This document shows, one piece after another, positions 1 through 11,190 of a DNA stretch of 64,000 nt. Numbering within the stretch: the stretch's first letter is position 1; each line of letters opens with the position of its first letter. Source of the stretch: Acanthosepion lycidas (lineage: Eukaryota; Mollusca; Cephalopoda; Sepiida; Sepiidae); NCBI GenBank assembly GCA_963932145.1, contig OZ010580.1:5020834-5084833 (forward strand), written 5' to 3'. The notes beneath the pieces are model-generated. The model did no database searches and was not told the origin of the DNA. It was given only the letters and a program-made list of their open reading frames with translations. A program made the translations under genes and the position numbers.

Positions 1-955
1 CAGGATTTGATGTGAAAAACTTTTTCATGAATACTTGAATTTGGTTTTCATTTTCCTTGTCAAAACTTATCACAGTGAAAAGGTAATAATCAGTTAGAGC
101 AAAGCTCAGGTGAATATGGCAAGTGAAGGAGAACAGACCAGTTGAGTTCCAAAATCTTTTTCTGTATTATTCTTGCTCTATGTGGACTTGTGTTGTCATG
201 AAGGAGAACAACATTTTACCATTAATCCACTGTGTATGCTGCCACTGCCAGGTAGAAACTAATCTATGTTAGTGTAATTCCAAATTTATTTTTAACTGCT
301 GTGTGTGATTTGGAGTTGATTCAATCATCATTACAATTTCTTTCTCAAAACAGAAATTAGTTTTGACCCAACTCAATATCTCCAGAGGCCATATGTTGTC
401 TCTTAAAACAAGTGTGTGTATGTATTTAATAAGCTTAATTTAGTTTGGTCTGTTGTATTTAATGTGTAATAGTATTTAATAATGTTTTATATGTATTTAA
501 TGATGTATATGTATTTAATAAGCTTAGTTTAGTTTGGTCTGTAATGAGTCAGTCTAACAGCTTTCAAATGATTGCTCCACAACAAGGTCCCCAGAGAATG
601 TCTGATAAATATTTTTTTTAAAACAGTAATCAGTTTATTTTTTTCTTATTCGTTGAATCTTATTTTCAACTACATTCAAATTATTCTTGTACATGACAAT
701 TTTATTACATTGATATTGTGTTACTAAAATAATTCAACATTTTTTTTCCTTGCTATGTTTACTTTGTACCATTCTAAGTCGGATAGGCTTTGTAGGCTTT
801 TGAGGAGTGTCTCTGACATAAGTTGTCTTGTAACAACAGTTTTCTGAGCTGCTGTGTCTGGAGGAATAAGTATTAGTTAAACTGGATGACCCAGATATTT
901 TTCAAGAATTGTTATGATTGGTTACATTCTTGTTATGTTGTCTTTGTTTATTTTA
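1..955. other. AT-rich DNA without recognisable genes
   Basis: No coding signal, structured repeat or RNA gene seen. There are small internal repeats of TATTTAATAAGCTTA around 420-540. Confidence 0.5.
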
Positions 956-1351
956 CTAATGCACTAACCACAAACTGAGCTTTAGTTTGCCTTCTTTTAT
1001 TAAATATTTTACTCTTGTGAAATCTCCTTTTAGAGATTGGTTGGTTACATGATCTAAATCATTGTACTTATCTTCTGTCAGTAAATCTTCTATGTACTGT
1101 GTCCCTTTAGGACATAGGTGATCATGACACTCCACAATTTCCTGTCCTTTGTTGCTCTTAATAAATTTTGTCTTTTTGTTATTTCTCTTAAATCCTGTTC
1201 TGCTAACCAGGTAGATTATGTGTTGTTTTCCTCTGTCTCTCTTGCCTTCAATCTGTCCTGTGAGTATCAGATTTTCTAAGCCCTCTTTCCTCATTATGTG
1301 ACCTAGAAACTTCAACTGTCTCTTTCTGATGTTAAGTATAAGTTTCCTGTC
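956..1351 (-). pseudogene. LINE-B reverse-transcriptase C-terminal fragment (3' part)
   Basis: The minus strand reads KLILNIRKRQLKFLGH followed by IMRKEGLENLILTG and a basic EGKRDRGKQ stretch. This is the usual C-terminal tail of endonuclease/reverse-transcriptase LINEs that are widespread in invertebrates. It is the 3' continuation of the fragment at 1796-2000, separated from it by an inserted SINE-1 dimer. The region upstream of it is lost. Confidence 0.75.
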
Positions 1352-1795
1352 TATATTTCTGAGATGAGGTATTATGTACATTATTTACATTATTCGGACT
1401 ATTGTCCTCATTTTTGTCACCATATTTATTACAATGTTTGGCTGTTGCATGCTCCCACCTTCTTCAGGTGGTTGGAATGTCGAACTTAACCCTTTATTTC
1501 ACTTGGTGAATAAAGGCATTGGTTAGATCCAGTGACAGGACCCAAAGTGTGTGAGTTCAATACCTGGTTAAGGCAGTGGAGAACTTTCAGAGGGAAATTA
1601 ACAGGAGATAACTGATAACTGACATCAATTAAACATGGCACATGGAACTAGAACAGTCTACTCCAGTGAGTGAAATAAAGGGTTCAGTTCAACATTCCAA
1701 CCACCTGAAGAAGGCCAGAGCATACAACTGCTGAAATGTTGTAATAAATATGGCGACAAAGATGAGGACAATAGTCCGAATAATGTAAATAACGT
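1352..1795 (+). mobile_element. Inverted SINE-1 dimer inserted in LINE-B
   Basis: 1352-1505 is a minus-strand copy of the SINE-1 3' tail and 1505-1795 is a plus-strand copy with head and tail. The head has a tRNA-like B box (GAGTTCAATACC) near 1553. The tail has the GAAGAAGG motif and ATAAATATGG. Flanking LINE-B sequence shows a short duplication of GTTTCC on both sides, consistent with one insertion event. Confidence 0.7.
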
Positions 1796-2000
1796 ATGTT
1801 TCCTTTTAGTTTTTATTTTCTCTAAAACTTTGTTATTGCTCACATGTCTGGACCATGGTATCCTCATCGTTCTTCTGCAGAAACACATTTCTGTTGCTTC
1901 ATGTCTCTTCATCTGTGAAGAGATTGCTCAGCATTCACTGCCATATAGGAAGTTGTATGATACCGGTGACAAGGAAGAATTCCTGAACAGACCATGCCCT
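1796..2000 (-). pseudogene. LINE-B fragment upstream of the SINE insertion
   Basis: The minus strand reads KRHEATEMCFCRRTMRIPW and then HVSNNKVLEKIKTKRK, the block that directly precedes KLILNIRKRQ in the other LINE-B copies. The SINE-1 dimer therefore split one LINE-B copy in two. Protein similarity fades towards 2000. Confidence 0.7.
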
Positions 2001-2039
2001 TTTGCTAACGAGAACTTTGATAAAGAAATAGAATAGAGT

Positions 2040-3384
2040 TGGGCGGATTCATACCATTCACTGGATAAAGTGAAATAACCACATGTAGCCTCTGCCAGAA
2101 TTCACTCATTTGTCTTACATGCTGATAACTGATGCTTCTTTAAGTAATTCCAGTTATCAGATCTAGTTATTAATACCAGTAACAAGGAATAGTCCCTGAA
2201 CTGACTGTGCTCTTTTTCTACCAAATTCAGATAATGCAAACAATGGTAGTGATGACACAAATATTATTTTAAATGATGATACTAATTTAGTAAAAATTTC
2301 AGTGTAGAAAATAGATGTGAGCACTTGATTGCTACATTAAATGATTTATGAGCTTTAAACAAAAATTTTCAATCTTAATGAATGCCCTTACTTGTTAGGG
2401 GGATATTTATTGCAGGAGTTGAAGAATGTGGAAAATAAAGGCTTTATACCGATAATGTTAAAATTTCATATTTTATCTTTGATATGACTGTAGTAAGACA
2501 CTTGTGCTGTGGGAAGTTTGGATATGAAAAGGGTTAATACTTGTTTTATTCAACAAGTACACAACATCGACATTACTCAAAATGAACACTTGTGATATTT
2601 TGCTATTCGTTATAGATAATGGTTATAGATAAATTATAATACTTTATGGTAATGTTCTTTGTAGATAATATTCTTTATAGATAATTTTGTTTGCAAAAAG
2701 AAATACTAGGATTGACCTGTTTTTTTGTTTTTTTTTTTATTACTGATCATTGCTGATTGCTTCTGTTAAATTTCAAGTAAAAAAAAAAGAAAAAGAACTA
2801 AATGAAAGTGTTGTGTGGAGTGAGTAGCCATGGTCAAATGCAAAATAAGTAACATTGTCCAACAAACGGAATTGACCATTTGCAATAACAAGAAAAAGAA
2901 AAGAGAAGAACAGGACAAAAAAGCAAGCAAACAATGTATGCAAGGCAAATTATCAGTAATAAGGCAAAGCAACAGTAATATGGTAAAAAGTTCATAAACT
3001 AAGAATTTACATAGTCACACAAAAGCAGGTTTGAACAAGTGAACAGTGTTCTGACTTCAAGACAGACTGGGACTAAGTCAGATGAAACTGAAAAATGGCC
3101 TGTTTTATTTGCAAGAAAAAAAAAAATCCCAGCATGCATTTGTGTGATTCTGCCTATAAATTGGGGAGGGGCAAGTGTTTTGCAGTCATTCCCAGTCAGA
3201 CTGAAATCAACATGTATATACAAAAGCAAACAGAACAATTTTCTTATGAAATCAGTTATGTAATAAAAACTACTTCTGATAAGAGAAAAAAAAAGATAAA
3301 ATCTCGTTTTGTGCCCAACTAATTTGATCATTTTGGTTAGAGGTTAAGTGTTTTTGTTTGAATTTGTATTGAGATTATACAGGG

Positions 3385-3417
<33 letters not shown>

Positions 3418-3577
3418 TGAATCCTTGTTATCTAAAAACATCATTTACTTGAAATTGTTTTGTTCATGTCAAGTTAAAAAAAATAAAAAAAAAACAATAT
3501 ATATATATATGAAATGTACGGTAAAAAATTAACAAATTTCTTACACAAGCAGTTAAATGAATTAAAAAATTAAATGG
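2040..3577. other. AT-rich DNA, no gene seen
   Basis: Short overlapping open frames on both strands at 2766-3331 resemble no family and have no coding character. A 26-base T run lies at 3385-3410. Confidence 0.5.
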
Positions 3578-3940
3578 TGGTTTATGGTCACATCATGTTG
3601 AAACTCTGGTTTCCGTACAATCACACTAGTTAAGTAATGACGAGCCTGATCAGTACCTAGACCAATGACTGCTTAGAAATATCAGGTCCTGTAAGCTTGG
3701 ATGTGCAGATGGTGTAATGGATAATGGCTTGGAATTGTTAATCAGAGAGCAGAGTTTCAAATAACTTTGGAAAAGGTATAAATCTACCCCTTTTCTCCCT
3801 GCTATGAGTTAATTAGTAAGTCTTGTATCACCAAATCATTATTGTCTCAAAAAGAAAAATTCTTACAATATAAAAATATTTTCTGGCTTTAAATAACCTG
3901 CAAAGGGTTGATAAGTCATAAAAAAACAAATCAATTAAAA
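3578..3940 (+). mobile_element. 5S-tRNA chimeric SINE, diverged copy
   Basis: 3578-3702 is a degenerate 5S rRNA-like sequence, with TTAAGTAATGACGAGCCTG, CAGTACCTAGA and a CTGTAAGCTTGG end. A tRNA-like part with GGTGTAATGGATAATGG follows. The tail contains TTGATAAGTCATAAAAAA and ACAAATCAATT. The same order of parts is seen at 61241-61620. Confidence 0.7.
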
Positions 3941-5215
3941 AAAATTAAATTAAGTTTTTGGAAAATTCTGCATTATTTCTTATTGCTTTAAACATTATTT
4001 TTAGTTGGTGAACATCCCTGTTTTTATTTTCTTAATGAAATTAATGTCAACTTCTCCATCTACACTGGTTGATGTTCATTTCATTATTTAAGAAATACAT
4101 CTTTTGTACACCTCGTTTACAGTATCTAAAAATATTGGATTAAATTTCTTGAAATTAATGTCATTAACTTTGCGTAATGTTCTTAATAAATAATTTTCCA
4201 TTAATTTTGTAGTATAAAATGCTTTTTCCTATTTTATGTTTTTATTTTTTTATTTTTATTTTTTTAATGGTAAACTAAAATTCAACCTGCATTTTTTAAA
4301 AATACCTTTTAGAAAGAAAAACAAGTTACTAATAAAAAATTTTATCATCATTAAATTTGTTATGAATAACAATATTATAGAGAAAAATATTAAATTAACT
4401 TTATGTAACAAAAAATAAATAAATTTTACAGTGTAAAAAGAATTAAAAAAACAGTCAGGTCTGATAAAAAATTAAACATAGCAAAACATTATTAAAATTA
4501 ACTTTCTTGGAAAAGATATTGTAACATTTATAAGACAGACTAGAAAAAATGGGATTAATAAATTATGAGTATTTTTTTAAATGAAGTAAAAAAAAATAAA
4601 AAGTTACATTTTGGTATAAGAATCCTGTTAGAAACGGAAATACAGATTATGCAAAAATAAAGTTGATCATTAATTTATTTGATTTTATAAATAAAAAATT
4701 AATTTCATAGAGAGGAATGTTAAATTAACTTTAAGCGAAAAATGTTAAATTTACTTCCAAGTAAAAATATAAAGTTTCCTAAATTGCATTTTTATTGTGT
4801 ATTTTGTACAAAGTTTGTTTTTGCAATGAAAATGTAATATAGCATGTCTGAAGGAAATAAAATAAATAAATCTTATACTTACTTCAATTAAATAAGCTAA
4901 AGTTATTCCCAACGCAAAAACAAAAGTTTCTTAAGCCAAGTACAGCAACAAACTACTGCAAGCCCAAACCAAAACTAAAAATCATTGCTCTCAGTGGAAA
5001 TAAAGATTTAAAGTAACCCTCTAGTTCTGGGTGAGAGTTACACTATGAATTTGCCTTTAGTAAAGAACAGCATGGTGGTTATATAATAAAAGTAACTTAT
5101 GCTAGAAAAAATAAAGAGTAAGAACCTTATGTTTTTCATTTTACTTGACTTTTTGGCGGGGGGTGTTGGACAGAGGTTAAGTTTAAGATTCTTGTTTTAA
5201 ACTGTATCTTACACT
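3941..5215. other. Very AT-rich DNA, no gene seen
   Basis: Dominated by A/T words; open frames here (for example 4236-4418) are compositional. No repeat family recognised. Confidence 0.5.
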
Positions 5216-5700
5216 GTCTATATTTCTGAGATGAGGAATTATGTACATTATTTACATTGAGGACAATAGTCCATATTGTCCTCATCTTTGTTGCCATATT
5301 TATTACAACGTTTCGGCCGTTGTACATTCCGGCCTTCTTCAGGTGGTTGGAATGTCAAACTTAACCCTTTATTTCGCTCACCGAGGTAGACTGTTCTAGT
5401 TCCATGTACCATGCTTAATGGATGTCAGTTATCAGTTATCTCCTGTTAATTTTCCTCTGAAAGTTCTACACTGCCTTAGCTTAGAATTCACACTTTTTGG
5501 GTCCTGTCACTGGATCTAACTAACACCTTTATTCACTAAACATGGCATGTGGAACTAGAACAGTCTACCCCAGTGAGTGAAATAAAGGGTTAAGTTTGAC
5601 ATTCCAACTACCTGAAGAAGGCCGGAGCGTACAATGGCCGAAATGTTGTAATAAATATGGCAACAAAGATGAGGACAATAGTCTGAATAATGTAAATAAT
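5216..5700 (-). mobile_element. Inverted SINE-1 dimer with target-site duplication
   Basis: 5216-5538 is a full minus-strand SINE-1 (tail first as read on +, with the CGTTTCGGCCGTTGTAC motif near 5310). 5539-5700 is a plus-strand copy of the tail. Both outer flanks carry TGTATCTTACAC (5204-5215 and about 5699-5710), a 12-bp direct repeat that reads as a target-site duplication. Confidence 0.75.
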
Positions 5701-6029
5701 GTATCTTACACATTTTATTAGTGTAGCACTCTTGCCTCAAAACATCCCTTACTTGGAATTAATTGTAAACATTCAGAGTTATTAGTTGTGTGTGTCTGAT
5801 ACTGCTATTTTTAGGTTTTAAAATTCTTTTTTAAAATTTAAGACATAAGTTTTGGGACTCTAATTATGATAAAACATCATTTGCCAAATTGATATGTATT
5901 TTCTAAACGGCAATAAATTCTGTATCTAATTATACAAAAATATTATTGTATCATCATCAGCACCCGCTTGCATTCAAGAAAACTTTGTAAAGTTAATGTG
6001 CCCTCAGGCAGGATTTAAACCTGTGAAGC

Positions 6030-6245
6030 TCTCTGGAGCTGAGCAGTCGATGCACACCAGATTAGATGGTGGTTTATCTCACAAAAAGGGTACACAGTTT
6101 CAAATCCTGCTAGAAGACACATTTTCTTTACTAAGTTTATTTTGAATGTGCAGGCCAGTAGATGTACTAAACACTATTTTAAAAAAGAAAAGCAGAAACT
6201 GAGTGTCTACTCAAATACTGGTATTCACTAAAATAACATTTGATG
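6030..6245 (+). mobile_element. tRNA-derived SINE-2 copy
   Basis: A B-box-like GTTTCAAATCC (about 6089) is followed by a body that shares GTCTACTCAAATACTGGTAT and nearby words with the copy at 24990-25195. The A-box region is poorly conserved. Confidence 0.5.
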
Positions 6246-7142
6246 TCATACATATATGTAAAAATTTCAAATAGTGTATATCTGTAAATGGATAATATGA
6301 ATAAAGACAAAAGGAAAACTTGTCTTAGGTAATGAGTTTTATCCTCTGAGGGATTTTATCAAGGAAAAAGCAAAGATTTATTTTGTAACAAGTATTTATA
6401 TACAAGAGTGAGAATATTATTGGATTTTTAAAAACATTTTAAGTTTTTAAGTTTGCTCATAGATATTAATCAGGTTAGCTGAAAAGTCAGGCAAGCTATG
6501 GAGGACACAGTGTAACCTAATTCAATATCTAATAAATAAAAGTGGGTAAGTGATGTTTTGGAAATTTTTTTTTAGTGTTTAAATTATTTTAGTTTGGGAT
6601 TAATTTATTTATATATTTTGAATAACATAAAGTTAAGGATTTAACTATTTTCTTTCAAATTTTTTTTTATTTTTTTTTTTTAAATATTTTTGTAGACATG
6701 TATGTTTGGGAAAGTAGTAATTCTTTCAAGAATAGAGATATTGGAAAAAATCCAGGATTCAGATTTATATTTTGATAAGATTTGATAGCAACACTCTTGA
6801 CAATTTTTCTTCTAAGCTACTCTCTCTTATAACAACTGTGACATTCTTTAGATCATTTGTGGTTGAATTTATTTTCATGCATACTAATGCATTTGATAAA
6901 TTGCTGTGTATAAGATTGCTTTTGTTATTCATAGATATGTTTTTTTTAAATTTTTGCAAATTTACCTAATGGAACATTTCTGGCAATTTATTTAATATAT
7001 ATCTGCTTCAGAATTATTATTGTTATGGGTATTTTTGGTTCTGATCATATCCATTATAGTTTTGGATGTGTTTGTCATTATTTTGATGTTGTTTAGATTA
7101 GATAGTGGCTGTTATGGAGTTAGTAGGTAATATTAGGTAATA
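6246..7142. other. AT-rich DNA, no gene seen
   Basis: No protein family, RNA gene or clear repeat recognised. Confidence 0.5.
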
Positions 7143-7221
7143 TTAGGTTGGTGCAAAAATAATATCGTTTTTGACATTAAAAAATACGTCAAAAAACGAT
7201 ATTATTTTTGCACCAACCTAA
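7143..7221. mobile_element. MADE1-like mariner MITE (79 bp)
   Basis: A near-perfect palindrome starting TTAGGTTGGTGCAAAAATAA, ending in its complement and flanked by TA on both sides (7141-7142, 7222-7223). The terminal repeat is the one used by irritans-type mariners; human MADE1, 80 bp, begins with the same TTAGGTTGGTGCAAAA. Arms are about 33 bp with a 12-base loop. Confidence 0.9.
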
Positions 7222-7261
7222 TATTATGCATCTGTTTTTAGCTAGTTTATTGTTGTTAATA

Positions 7262-7870
7262 ATGTTATCTTTTTTGTGGTAGTATATTCTGTATGCTTTT
7301 CTCTTAGCATTGTGGATGAAATAATAAGGATATTGGAGGTTTTTCAAAGTTTTTTTCTATGTATATTTTTTTGGATAAGTATGGGGGGCTGCAGGTTTTT
7401 AGTGCTCTTAAATAAAATCCCATTATATTCCAGATTTGATCTTTTTGTTGTGGTGAGAATAAAAACTGACCAGGTCATTCTTGTTGGTAGCTTTTCTGTA
7501 AACCTCAATTGAAGTTTATTATTCCTGTGCAGCATGATATCTAGGAAGCTTAAAGTGTTGTTAGACTCAGGTTCAAAGGTAAAGTCTATTGTGGGTTCGA
7601 TGCTATTTAGTTTGTTGACAAGATTAAAATTTAAAATTATATCATGGAATTATTTATGTATCTGAAATGAGAATATTGTGGTAAAATATTTTTAAAAGAA
7701 TCACTCTCCAGAAATTCCAAAAGTAGACAAGCCAAAATGCCACTGAGAGGAGATCCTATTGGTAAACCAAATTTTTGTCTATAAAAATTGTTATTGAAGG
7801 TGAAAAACATTGGTTGATGATTAAATGGCACATTTTTATGATTTTATGGGTGGAAATAGGTAATTTTGTT
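7262..7870 (-). pseudogene. Penelope-like element reverse-transcriptase fragment
   Basis: The minus strand codes FYRQKFGLPIGSPLSGILAC then LEFLE and FRYINN (7637-7831). This matches the RT core of Penelope-like elements, in which GLPMGSPLSG precedes FRYVDD. The catalytic Asp pair has become Asn-Asn. After a frameshift, 7380-7540 gives LSFLDIMLHRNNK then VYRKATNKNDLV and HHNKKIKSGI, the next conserved block. Several frame breaks and the lost DD show it is dead. No GIY-YIG domain was seen downstream. Confidence 0.8.
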
Positions 7871-8604
7871 TTTGTTTTAGTTAAATGTGTTATTATTAAA
7901 TTTAAACATTTCTTTATAGGAACCCTGATTTTTAAAAAAATTTTTTTTTTTAGTATTCATTTTATTACATTTTTAAAAACAGTAATAAATATATATACAT
8001 ATATAATATAATTTTATTTTGTTAATCTGAATTTTTGTATTAATTTCATAGTAATATTTATGTTGGAACTTTTCCAATTTTTTTTCTGGTAGAAATGAAA
8101 ATTCAATTAATAAATACAATCTGTTTTATCTGTGGTTGTCATCCTCAATGATTGTTAATTTTTTTTTTCTTGGGCCGATCTATATGCAGCTGTTGTTTTA
8201 TTTTTTAATATATTGAATTATTATTTTAATTTAAGTGGTATGAGTTTAGTATGTATAGATAAAATTTGATTGCTTCCAACCACCCACTGCTGTCATGAGC
8301 AGCCAAATGGTTTTAATGCAAAGTATTTGTTGTGGCAGAAGGTGGGCTAGATATGTTGCCATGGTTTCTTGGATACTGATGAGGCCAGCAGAAATATTTG
8401 TTTACATTTGGGCTATTGCTATAACCTTGACAAGTCTCATTAAAACAGTACTTGGGGTATGAGAGACTTAAAGTCTAGAGCATTCAGGTTCTATTCATTA
8501 ATAGGGTCAGGGAACAGAGATTCAGTTCTATGGTAGCAGAACTTTCATAGGAAAAGTATTTCCCAGCTTCATATACTAGTTTCAGACTTTGTCAAAATCT
8601 GGTG

Positions 8605-8638
<34 letters not shown>

Positions 8639-8690
8639 TGAAAGAGAGAAACTTTTCAAGAGCATCAAATGCAAGAAGACCAAACAACTT
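7871..8690. other. AT-rich DNA, no gene seen
   Basis: No protein family recognised. A 29-base T run at 8607-8635 precedes a diverged SINE-1-like copy. Confidence 0.5.
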
Positions 8691-8968
8691 AATTGTGAGT
8701 TCAATCCCTGGGTTATGCAGTGTGTATTTTGGCTTGTGGAAATGGTCAAACAATAACTGAGCAGTACTAAAAAATAAGAACTAGACAAGATAACTCGAGA
8801 CATATGTCATGGGCAGTGGAACAAAAACAGTCTAACCCTGTAGATTGAATAAATGGTTCAGTTCAGAATTCCCTGTAAGATACACCTGATTAAGGCCGGA
8901 GGACACAACAGCCAAAATGTTGACAACAGTCCAAATGGAAATAGTGTAAATAATAACTCCTCATCCCA
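8691..8968 (+). mobile_element. Diverged SINE-1 copy
   Basis: A TGAGTTCAATCCCTGGGTTA B-box region, then AACAGTCTAACCC and AAGGCCGGAGGACACAAC, and an end containing CTCCTCATCCCAGAAATTC, follow the order of SINE-1. It is the most diverged copy and keeps the terminal CTCATC..AGAAAT segment. Confidence 0.65.
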
Positions 8969-9129
8969 GAAATTCAAACAAAAACATTGTGTTAAAAGCA
9001 ATAATGATTAAGATACCAGTTTAAAAAAAATTTTGGAACAATGAGAAAAAAAATTTGTTATAATACATGCTAAATATTTTTTATAAAAACTTTGTTCAAA
9101 AATCACTTTGCATTTAAGAATATGTAGGT

Positions 9130-9300
9130 TATGGTTGCAGAGATATGTCTGTAGGTTTATGTGACTTAAGGGTCAATGGTGTGAAAAGTAGAATTTGTGA
9201 ATGGAGTTCAAATCCTGTCTGAGACTGTTGTGTCCATTCTTGTACAAAAAATGTTAGTGATAACTTCAACGGTACTAAATACTGTGAAGATTTCAACACA
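9130..9300 (+). mobile_element. tRNA-derived SINE-3 copy
   Basis: GTGACTTAAGGGTCAATGG and a B box GAGTTCAAATCC (about 9207) resemble the tRNA-like head at 41470-41540. The body is poorly conserved. Confidence 0.5.
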
Positions 9301-10335
9301 CATCAGCGTGTTGCAAAAAAAAATAAATTAGTAAATAAAAAATGAAAGCTTATGTTTACCTTTGCTTGCTGTTGCTGATTTTGTTTTTCTCTCTAGTAAA
9401 AGTTTATTATAAAATGTCAATTGCTCACTTATTGTGGAGGAGGAAGACTGTTGACTCTTTATAATAGGATTATTCACTTAAGGAATGTAAATGCCAAAGA
9501 TCTTCTCTCATGGAAATTAGAGTTCCTTGTTTTTCTTTATTATTTTATTTTATTTTAATTATTTTTTTTTTTGAAAAGCTGAAGATTTATTCTTGAAGTG
9601 TTCATCACCTGAATCATATTTAAAATAAACATTTATTAGGCTTCTGCAGACATTTCTCATAATGTATTAACCTGTCCAGGTACCATGCCAAATAATATAC
9701 TTTATGAGGTAAAGCATTGTGAGTATTTGGCAGTGACCATCTCCTCTCCAGGTAGCCAATAACAAATTGCACTGGGTTTACAAGGTACCAGCAGTAAAGA
9801 CCAAGCTCTGCACCCAAGATAGACTGCCTTACTATTATTATTATTTACCCATAACTGAATGGAGCAGTATTTGCCAGCTTTTCCCTAGGGCATTAGTGCC
9901 AAATGAATGCAGCATCAGTCAATGTTGGTAATTTGATTTGTCAATTTTCATTCTTTATACCATTAATCATTACACCTGCCCGCCACATATACACTTCCAG
10001 GTGTATGTCATAAATAGATTAAACATGATCTGTTGGTATTAAAATGAACGGGTATCAAAAACTTGCTCAGTTTATCTTATAGTATTTCAGTTAGAAATTT
10101 TTATGTTTGCTTACTCCAATTTACTGCCATTTATGCCCACACCCATGAAAATTTAATAAAAAAATAAAACTAAGAGATAGAAACACATTATTATGAGTAC
10201 CTCCATTTTTATTTTCACTGAAAAAACAGCATAGCATGATAAAAAAAGGCCCCAAATTTAATAAAAGCAAAGTTTTGTCATCAAAATGTTTTTATTAAAA
10301 GGAAAAACCAAAGTATTTTTTTTATTTTATTAAAT
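9301..10335. other. AT-rich DNA, no gene seen
   Basis: Includes an unrecognised minus-strand open frame at 9620-9817 with no family resemblance. Confidence 0.45.
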
Positions 10336-10600
10336 TTTTATGAAGAAATATAGTCTTAAGGTGTGCTATACTTATGGGATAAAGTGCTCAATATCAGAGA
10401 TAGTGTATGTAAATATAAAAGTGAACATAGAAGTCAACACTTAGAGGCGACAGTCTGTTTCATGCGACACTTAGAGGCAACAGTCTGTTTCATGCGACAC
10501 TTAGAGGCAACAGTCTGTTTCATGCGACACTTAGAGGCAACAGTCTGTTTCATGCTATATGCAATTGTCAGGCCACCAGTGGTGGCCTGACGATTGCATT
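10336..10600 (+). repeat. Interspersed repeat with internal 30-bp tandem array and terminal hairpin
   Basis: 10336-10436 matches the minus strand at 47770-47870 (ATAGTCTTAAG, GGGATAAA, CTCAATATCAG). Four copies of a 30-bp unit ending CAGTCTGTTTCATGC follow at 10437-10554, then a near-perfect 37-bp palindrome at 10561-10597 centred on CCACCAGTGGTGG. Partial relatives lie at 47305-47416 (+) and 47697-47870 (-). Confidence 0.8.
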
Positions 10601-11151
10601 ATTAAATTTTTATATATTTTCTAGGACATTCAAAATTTTATTTAATTTTTTTTTTTTTTTTTTTTGCATTAGTAGTCAAGATAATATTTACAATTAGTAT
10701 TTTAGCATGTCTTTTCAGGTAAAAAACACATTGAATTAGAAATTCTTGCAAAAATCAAATAATTCCCAAATTTTAATGAGACATTCAGAACTTATTCACA
10801 AATTGATGAAATTATTTTACTGAATTTTTTTATTTTTTAGAAAAAACTTGGTAAAAATTTTTTTATTTATACAGAATGTTACCCCCACACTTAATTAATT
10901 TCATAAAATTTCGAGAAATTAAATTTTCATCTGAAAATTTTTTTATCAGTTAAAAGCAGGACGCCTTGAAAAATGTAAATCATTAATTTTTTTTTTTTTT
11001 TTTTTTTTTTCAAATTAAAATTTGGAGTTTGCCAAAGATCTGCTCCAAATTCTAAAATAAAAAAATGCAATAAAACTATGACATTATTTAATTAGAAAAG
11101 CTTTTAATTGCTTTTATAAATAAGATTTATTAAGGACACTACTGTCTTAAG

Positions 11152-11190
<39 letters not shown>

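Noticed and set aside
6335-6380. FYPL-like codons as the missing N-terminal exon
   Set aside because: No VG..D.M motif upstream and no matching donor; chance match.
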